Shown here: in pieces, positions 55,832 to 59,197 of the stretch
How the letters are laid out: the number at the start of each line of letters is the position of its first letter
Position numbering within the stretch: the stretch's first letter is position 1
Assembly: GCA_001600495.1 (NCBI GenBank)
Contig: BCKE01000090.1
Span: forward strand, 9,355 to 68,551
DNA from: Pilasporangium apinafurcum
Taxonomy: Eukaryota; Oomycota; Peronosporomycetes; Pythiales; Pythiaceae
Direction of reading: 5' to 3'
Length of the DNA stretch: 59,197 nucleotides
Position numbers and translations under genes: made by a program
The notes under the pieces: generated by a model
Databases searched by the model: none
Seen by the model: the letters and a program-made list of their open reading frames with translations, nothing else
Told to the model about the DNA's origin: nothing

Positions 55832-55843
55832 GGGGAATAAAGG
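55832..55843 (+). repeat. GGGGAATAAAGG copy, right arm around Fanzor1
   Basis: Starts 9 bp after the Fanzor1 stop codon and is the inverse of 53449-53460. In TnpB/Fanzor elements the guide RNA overlaps the 3' end of the gene and the right terminus, so this is where the RNA would end if this is the true terminus. Confidence 0.5.
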
Positions 55844-55859
55844 TTATATCCATCCTGAA

Positions 55860-56629
55860 ACCATTAGAGGGTGGGATCTTTAAGGGTCGATTAATGGGCA
55901 CAGAACGCGGCTGTATGATCTTGAATCAATTGTCTGCATCCCAATGTTGAAAGAATTCAAACAGATAGACTCCATTCGAACGTACGCAATCGATCCCGGA
56001 GTCTGTAGTTTTATAATTTTGTACAGCTCCTATAGCATGACGTTAAGCGTGGATGACACCAAACACGCAATGTTCAACCGTTGTCTGTTGACCAATCGCC
56101 TCAAGTCTCGACTGTCTCAAGAAAAGTCCAAGCGAAAATGTCATCACATGAGAAAGAGAGTTTACAGAATCTTTCAGTGAATGAAAGCGATGATGTCAGA
56201 CACGCATCACAAAGTCTCCAAGTGGCTGTCGGACAACTACCACGAAGTCCTTCTTCCATCCTTTGGGACCTCGAAGCTGACGTCCAAGTAAAAAGGATTT
56301 CAAGCAAGGTATCAAGATCAATGCTCACGTTGTCTCACTACAAGTTCAAGATGCTACTCAAGTACAAGATGGAAAGGGCTGGAGGACGCATGATCGAATG
56401 TGAGGAAAATTATACAGCAAAGACTTGTTCTCACTGTGAGAGAATCAACCATGCAATGAAGCACCAGAAAGTCTTTCAGTGCCCTCACTACAAGTTCGTC
56501 TTTGACAGAGATGTCAAGGCTGTTAGAAACATCTTTCTCAAGAATGAGCACCTACTTTCCTGGACTTATCGAGTCCAGGTGTCAGAGATGAGTATTCTGC
56601 AGTTGTCTAGTCTTAGCTTTTGCTGTTGA
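55860..56629 (+). pseudogene. TnpB/Fanzor2-like fragment, 5'-truncated and frameshifted
   Basis: A second, different TnpB-type sequence begins mid-gene. RuvC-I is present (RTYAIDPGVCSFI, 55977-56018). The linker HMRKRVYRIFQ is followed by TGA (56178), then MSDTHHKVSKWLSDNYHEVLLPSFGTSKL, where the catalytic RuvC-II Glu is Gly. After a frame change come SRSMLTLSHYKFKMLLKYK, ENYTAKTCSHC and DRDVKAVRNIFLKNEHL (RuvC-III Asp). The second zinc-ribbon pair is CPHY, lacking one Cys. The closest relative in the window is the IS607-linked copy at 24.4 kb. No tnpA was found beside it. It directly abuts the Fanzor1 unit. Confidence 0.8.
56559..56579 (+). ncRNA. Conserved 3' hairpin of TnpB/Fanzor2 fragment (candidate guide-RNA part)
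   Basis: Arms CCTGGACT and AGTCCAGG enclose a five-base loop, and the neighbouring T-G pair can extend the stem. The related element at 24455-24473 keeps arms CTGGACTC/GAGTCCAG. Both sit just after the DRD...KNEHL codons, where TnpB-family guide RNAs overlap the gene end. The RNA role is inference. Confidence 0.4.
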
Positions 56630-56707
56630 CTCGGACCCAAAAGAAAAAACAGGAACTCCTCCCTGAGTTACTTTCGTATCTCATATGATATCATGAGGTT
56701 ACAATAT

Positions 56708-58963
56708 TTACAGCGAAACTGCACTAGTTCCAGAGCTCGACCCACTCGCACAAAGGAAGATCATATCTGCCATCAGCTTCCCCGTCGCGTCGTCCTTCTG
56801 GTTCTCTTCCCACACTGCTGCCGGAATCGAATGTTGCAAAGCAGAACCAGTGGACACGATCGCTCCAAGCCAAATGCGAGCCAAAGGGGCTAGGAAAGGG
56901 TACCGTTCGCGGTTGGTTTGCCACCACTGGAATGGACATGAAATGCGTGTTTTACGCAGCTGATGCTCATTGAAGTACATCGATACTTCGTTGGAGACGT
57001 AGAGCCTCGTTTGGGCAATTTCTGTCTCTCGTGATAGAGAATCGGACGAACTTCCTTCCTCATCTTCATCGTACAGCAGTCGATGCATTAACCCATGACC
57101 AGACGCTCGACCCACTCCATACATGATATCGCTGTCAAATTCAGTCCCCAGACTGCCGAGTGCGTCTGTTGATGAGGGCATTTGGCTGATATACAAGTCC
57201 ATCGCTCGTTCAATAAGTGTCAACTTGCAGACGACGCGCTCTTCCTCTGTCATATGCCGCATTCTGCCGTAACGCGGGTCTAACACTGAGCACCACAGGA
57301 GCTCCTGACATAGAGAATCGTATCGAAGTGCGAACTCGTTCAATATCGCAGTTCGTATAGAGTGTAAGTGCGAATTAGTCTCTGCGCTATTGTAGTCCAG
57401 TGTCGTCTCATAGCGTACGGATAGCTCGTTAAAGATATCTGCACGCTTAAGTTGTTGCTGCACCATCGCCAAACACGGGAGAATGAACGGCAACGAGCAA
57501 AATTTTTCATTCGACAAGACCCCTTTCACTTCATAAAACGGTCGTATCAGCAGCACCAATGCTTCTGCCATAAACCAGATCCCTGTGGATGGCTTAATTC
57601 TTTCTGTAATGTTAGGAAACTCCTTGTGACCATCAGGCGTTGATGCATAATCGAGAAAAGTATCAACAGAAGACTGCCACGGCACCGTTCGAGACAAAAA
57701 CTCGTACATATCTACCCATGATCGTGGGTTACTGTCGAAAATAGGAAACTTGAGATTTTCCCCACTACTCGCAGTGTGTAGCTGCTGTAGCTTCTCTCGA
57801 GTATTTTGATCATTGCAGAGAGCATGCACAAGACTCCATAGCTGGGTAATGATGCTGCTTATCAGAGAAGGAGTAGATTGTGGCAACTGCCCATCGCTTT
57901 GTTCGCCTTCGGCGTGAATAATTGGGCTAATCGATTCCTTCTTGCTGTTGAAATCACCAAAAGATTTGGATAAGACTTGTTCCAGCGTAGTTGAGACGTC
58001 GTGGAAAATCCTTAGCTCCAGATTTTCAGCTGCTTGTTCGACTCTTTCGTCTGGAGCGATCAAAAGTAAAGATAGCTGTTGTTTGTGAAGCCCCCACTCA
58101 CGTAAAAAGAATTGAAGTTTCTCGCCGACTAGCTCTTCATTGGATTGACTAGTTAGTGGAATCACATCCAGCGTCCATGTGGTCACCACAAACTCTTCAT
58201 TCAGAAAACGACATGACAGCGCCATGAATGCCGCTGTTGTTTCTTGTCCTGGAGAGTGCCAGAGATTAGCTGTGAGAGCGAAGTGACCGACTTCTTTCTT
58301 CACACGCTGCTTTATGTCGAACTTCATGGTCTCCGCCATTACTTCCAGCCCATGCTTCAGGGCTTCGTGATTCGGCACCACAAATGACGATGGTTGACTG
58401 GCGCAAAGGTAGTCAACGAAATCCAGAAATCCTGCGTCTCCTACAATTGAAAGTGGCCGCATGTGACGACAGAGCCACTTCATTAACAATTCATTTCCAT
58501 TGCGCTGTTCAATGCTTCCAAAGCTGCCCACGCGTGGTCTTTTCACTCCATTACCGTGGACTTTCGTCACCTGTTGCTGCTGGTGATGATTATCATCGGG
58601 TGACAGTTGAATTTGATCGGACGGTCGCTTGTGCCCCTTGCGCTGTGTCTTTTTGTGGGGTAAGGCCATCGTTCTCTTACTGTTACTCTCTGCCTGCGAA
58701 GACTGGTGGCGCGCTAACTCCTTCTTGTGGAACCGCTCCATGTGTCGACGGACGGAATTGCTTGAGCCTTTCTTGAAGCGGAACATCTTGTTGCACTTGA
58801 GACAAAATGCATCGGAAGCGTCTTGACTGAGCCAGTGGGTCTGATCCTCCGGTGGTGTCTCCCCTGCGGGTGCAACTAGCTTGATAAACTGCCAGTATTC
58901 GGATTTGCGGATGCGCGGGCAGTCGTAGAGTAGCAGGTCTCCATGCGCCACAGCGTTGCTCAT
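56708..58963 (-). CDS. BED zinc finger, hAT-transposase-derived protein
   Basis: An intact 751-codon single exon. A BED finger lies at ~54-80 (CLKCNKMFRFKKGSSNSVRRHMERFH). The hAT RNase H-like region follows, but key positions differ. HFALTANLWHS has Asn where hAT enzymes have the first catalytic Asp (TTDxWTS). The expected TDNxxN segment is LLIAPDERVEQAAENL. PRSWVDMYEFLSR replaces TRWNSTYxML. VLDPRYGRM is conserved. The C-terminal dimerisation block is kept in part (PFQWWQTNRERYPFLAPLARIWL), but the following SxxERxFS is replaced. An uninterrupted frame with catalytic loss suggests a domesticated, DNA-binding gene. It starts about 135 bp from the right inverted repeat and is transcribed inward. 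Confidence 0.82.
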   Translation of the reverse strand: MSNAVAHGDLLLYDCPRIRKSEYWQFIKLVAPAGETPPEDQTHWLSQDASDAFCLKCNKMFRFKKGSSNSVRRHMERFHKKELARHQSSQAESNSKRTMALPHKKTQRKGHKRPSDQIQLSPDDNHHQQQQVTKVHGNGVKRPRVGSFGSIEQRNGNELLMKWLCRHMRPLSIVGDAGFLDFVDYLCASQPSSFVVPNHEALKHGLEVMAETMKFDIKQRVKKEVGHFALTANLWHSPGQETTAAFMALSCRFLNEEFVVTTWTLDVIPLTSQSNEELVGEKLQFFLREWGLHKQQLSLLLIAPDERVEQAAENLELRIFHDVSTTLEQVLSKSFGDFNSKKESISPIIHAEGEQSDGQLPQSTPSLISSIITQLWSLVHALCNDQNTREKLQQLHTASSGENLKFPIFDSNPRSWVDMYEFLSRTVPWQSSVDTFLDYASTPDGHKEFPNITERIKPSTGIWFMAEALVLLIRPFYEVKGVLSNEKFCSLPFILPCLAMVQQQLKRADIFNELSVRYETTLDYNSAETNSHLHSIRTAILNEFALRYDSLCQELLWCSVLDPRYGRMRHMTEEERVVCKLTLIERAMDLYISQMPSSTDALGSLGTEFDSDIMYGVGRASGHGLMHRLLYDEDEEGSSSDSLSRETEIAQTRLYVSNEVSMYFNEHQLRKTRISCPFQWWQTNRERYPFLAPLARIWLGAIVSTGSALQHSIPAAVWEENQKDDATGKLMADMIFLCASGSSSGTSAVSL

Positions 58964-59096
58964 GGTGCCAGCAAGACGGACAGAAAGAAGGAGGTAAAGT
59001 AGTTAACAACCGCTAACAGCCACTAACCGCCCCTCACATTCAGAGGGCTCTCTATTGAGGATATATAAGGTATACTAGGTCAAGAAGGCTTCATTT

Positions 59097-59197
59097 TATT
59101 AACAAGCAATCCGCAAGTCAAGGGAGCCAAAAACAGCCTAATTCTTAGGTTGGCCAAAATCCAAAAAATCCGCTATTCGTGCTCTACGAAAATGTGT
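59097..59197. repeat. Right copy of 101-bp terminal inverted repeat
   Basis: Perfect reverse complement of bases 1-101, running to the last base of the window. No target-site duplication can be checked because no sequence lies outside. The two arms face inward toward the TDRD3-like gene on the left and the hAT-like gene on the right. Confidence 0.95.

Noticed and set aside
53449-55843. Clean target-site duplication around the Fanzor1 unit
   Set aside because: Bases outside the two 12-bp motifs (GTTAAT and TTATAT) do not match convincingly.
1-59197. Whole window as a giant cargo-carrying transposon
   Set aside because: The interior is nearly all single-copy housekeeping genes (SDHAF3, PSMB4, YARS2, COX19, CHAF1B, UPF3) in ordinary compact arrangement. 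The hAT-like protein looks catalytically dead. Kept only as one of three explanations for the terminal repeat.
1-59197. CRISPR array, tRNA or rRNA genes
   Set aside because: No regularly spaced direct repeats of array type, no cloverleaf with intact arms and no rRNA-like conserved blocks were seen on either strand.

Overview
The window looks like nuclear DNA of an oomycete, probably of the Phytophthora/downy-mildew type. The evidence is short (about 70-100 bp) GT-AG introns, very tight and often head-to-head gene packing, single-copy eukaryotic housekeeping genes with mitochondrial and ER functions, oomycete-style domain fusions (RGS-RGS-DENN, anoctamin-C2), and both Fanzor-type and IS607-type elements. 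This lineage call is inferred from gene style; no marker gene here settles genus or species.

Layout. 172-13433: TDRD3/RMI1-like OB-fold gene, SDHAF3, an RGS-RGS-DENN protein, the replication-fork factor Timeless/Tof1, a small PDZ protein and a CLC chloride channel/exchanger. 13434-15959: gene-poor, with decayed Ty1/Copia-like fragments. 15960-23633: a mitochondrial-type GMC (choline dehydrogenase-like) oxidoreductase, calnexin, proteasome beta-4, a ZCCHC10-like zinc knuckle protein and a MATE transporter. 23634-25249: gene-free, holding a decayed IS607-like element (serine-recombinase tnpA remnant followed by a tnpB/Fanzor2 remnant). 25250-44116: a CBS-domain protein, mitochondrial-type tyrosyl-tRNA synthetase, p24/TMED cargo receptor, a small membrane protein, CAF-1 subunit B, a sphingomyelin-synthase-like enzyme, a GNAT acetyltransferase, COX19, a C2/coiled-coil protein, an anoctamin-C2 fusion and a seven-helix membrane protein. 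44117-53289: a promoter with three 21-bp-phased motifs, an ABCC transporter, a TPR protein, RAB28 and the NMD factor UPF3. 53290-59197: a broken Fanzor1 gene, a second truncated TnpB/Fanzor2 fragment, and an intact BED-finger hAT-like gene that appears to have lost its catalytic aspartates.

The window begins and ends with a perfect 101-bp inverted repeat (1-101 and 59097-59197). This could be read as the ends of a 59-kb element. However, the interior is almost entirely ordinary housekeeping genes, and the repeat is exactly 101 bp long and reaches the last base at both sides. I therefore favour a contig bounded by two inverted copies of a dispersed repeat (or an assembler k-mer overlap) over a giant transposon.

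The most notable mobile-DNA content is two distinct lineages of RNA-guided-nuclease relatives. The Fanzor1 copy sits within 12-bp inverted motifs. The two TnpB/Fanzor2 copies share a conserved hairpin at their 3' ends, a candidate part of the guide RNA. All of these copies are inactivated by stops, frameshifts, deletions or catalytic-residue changes.
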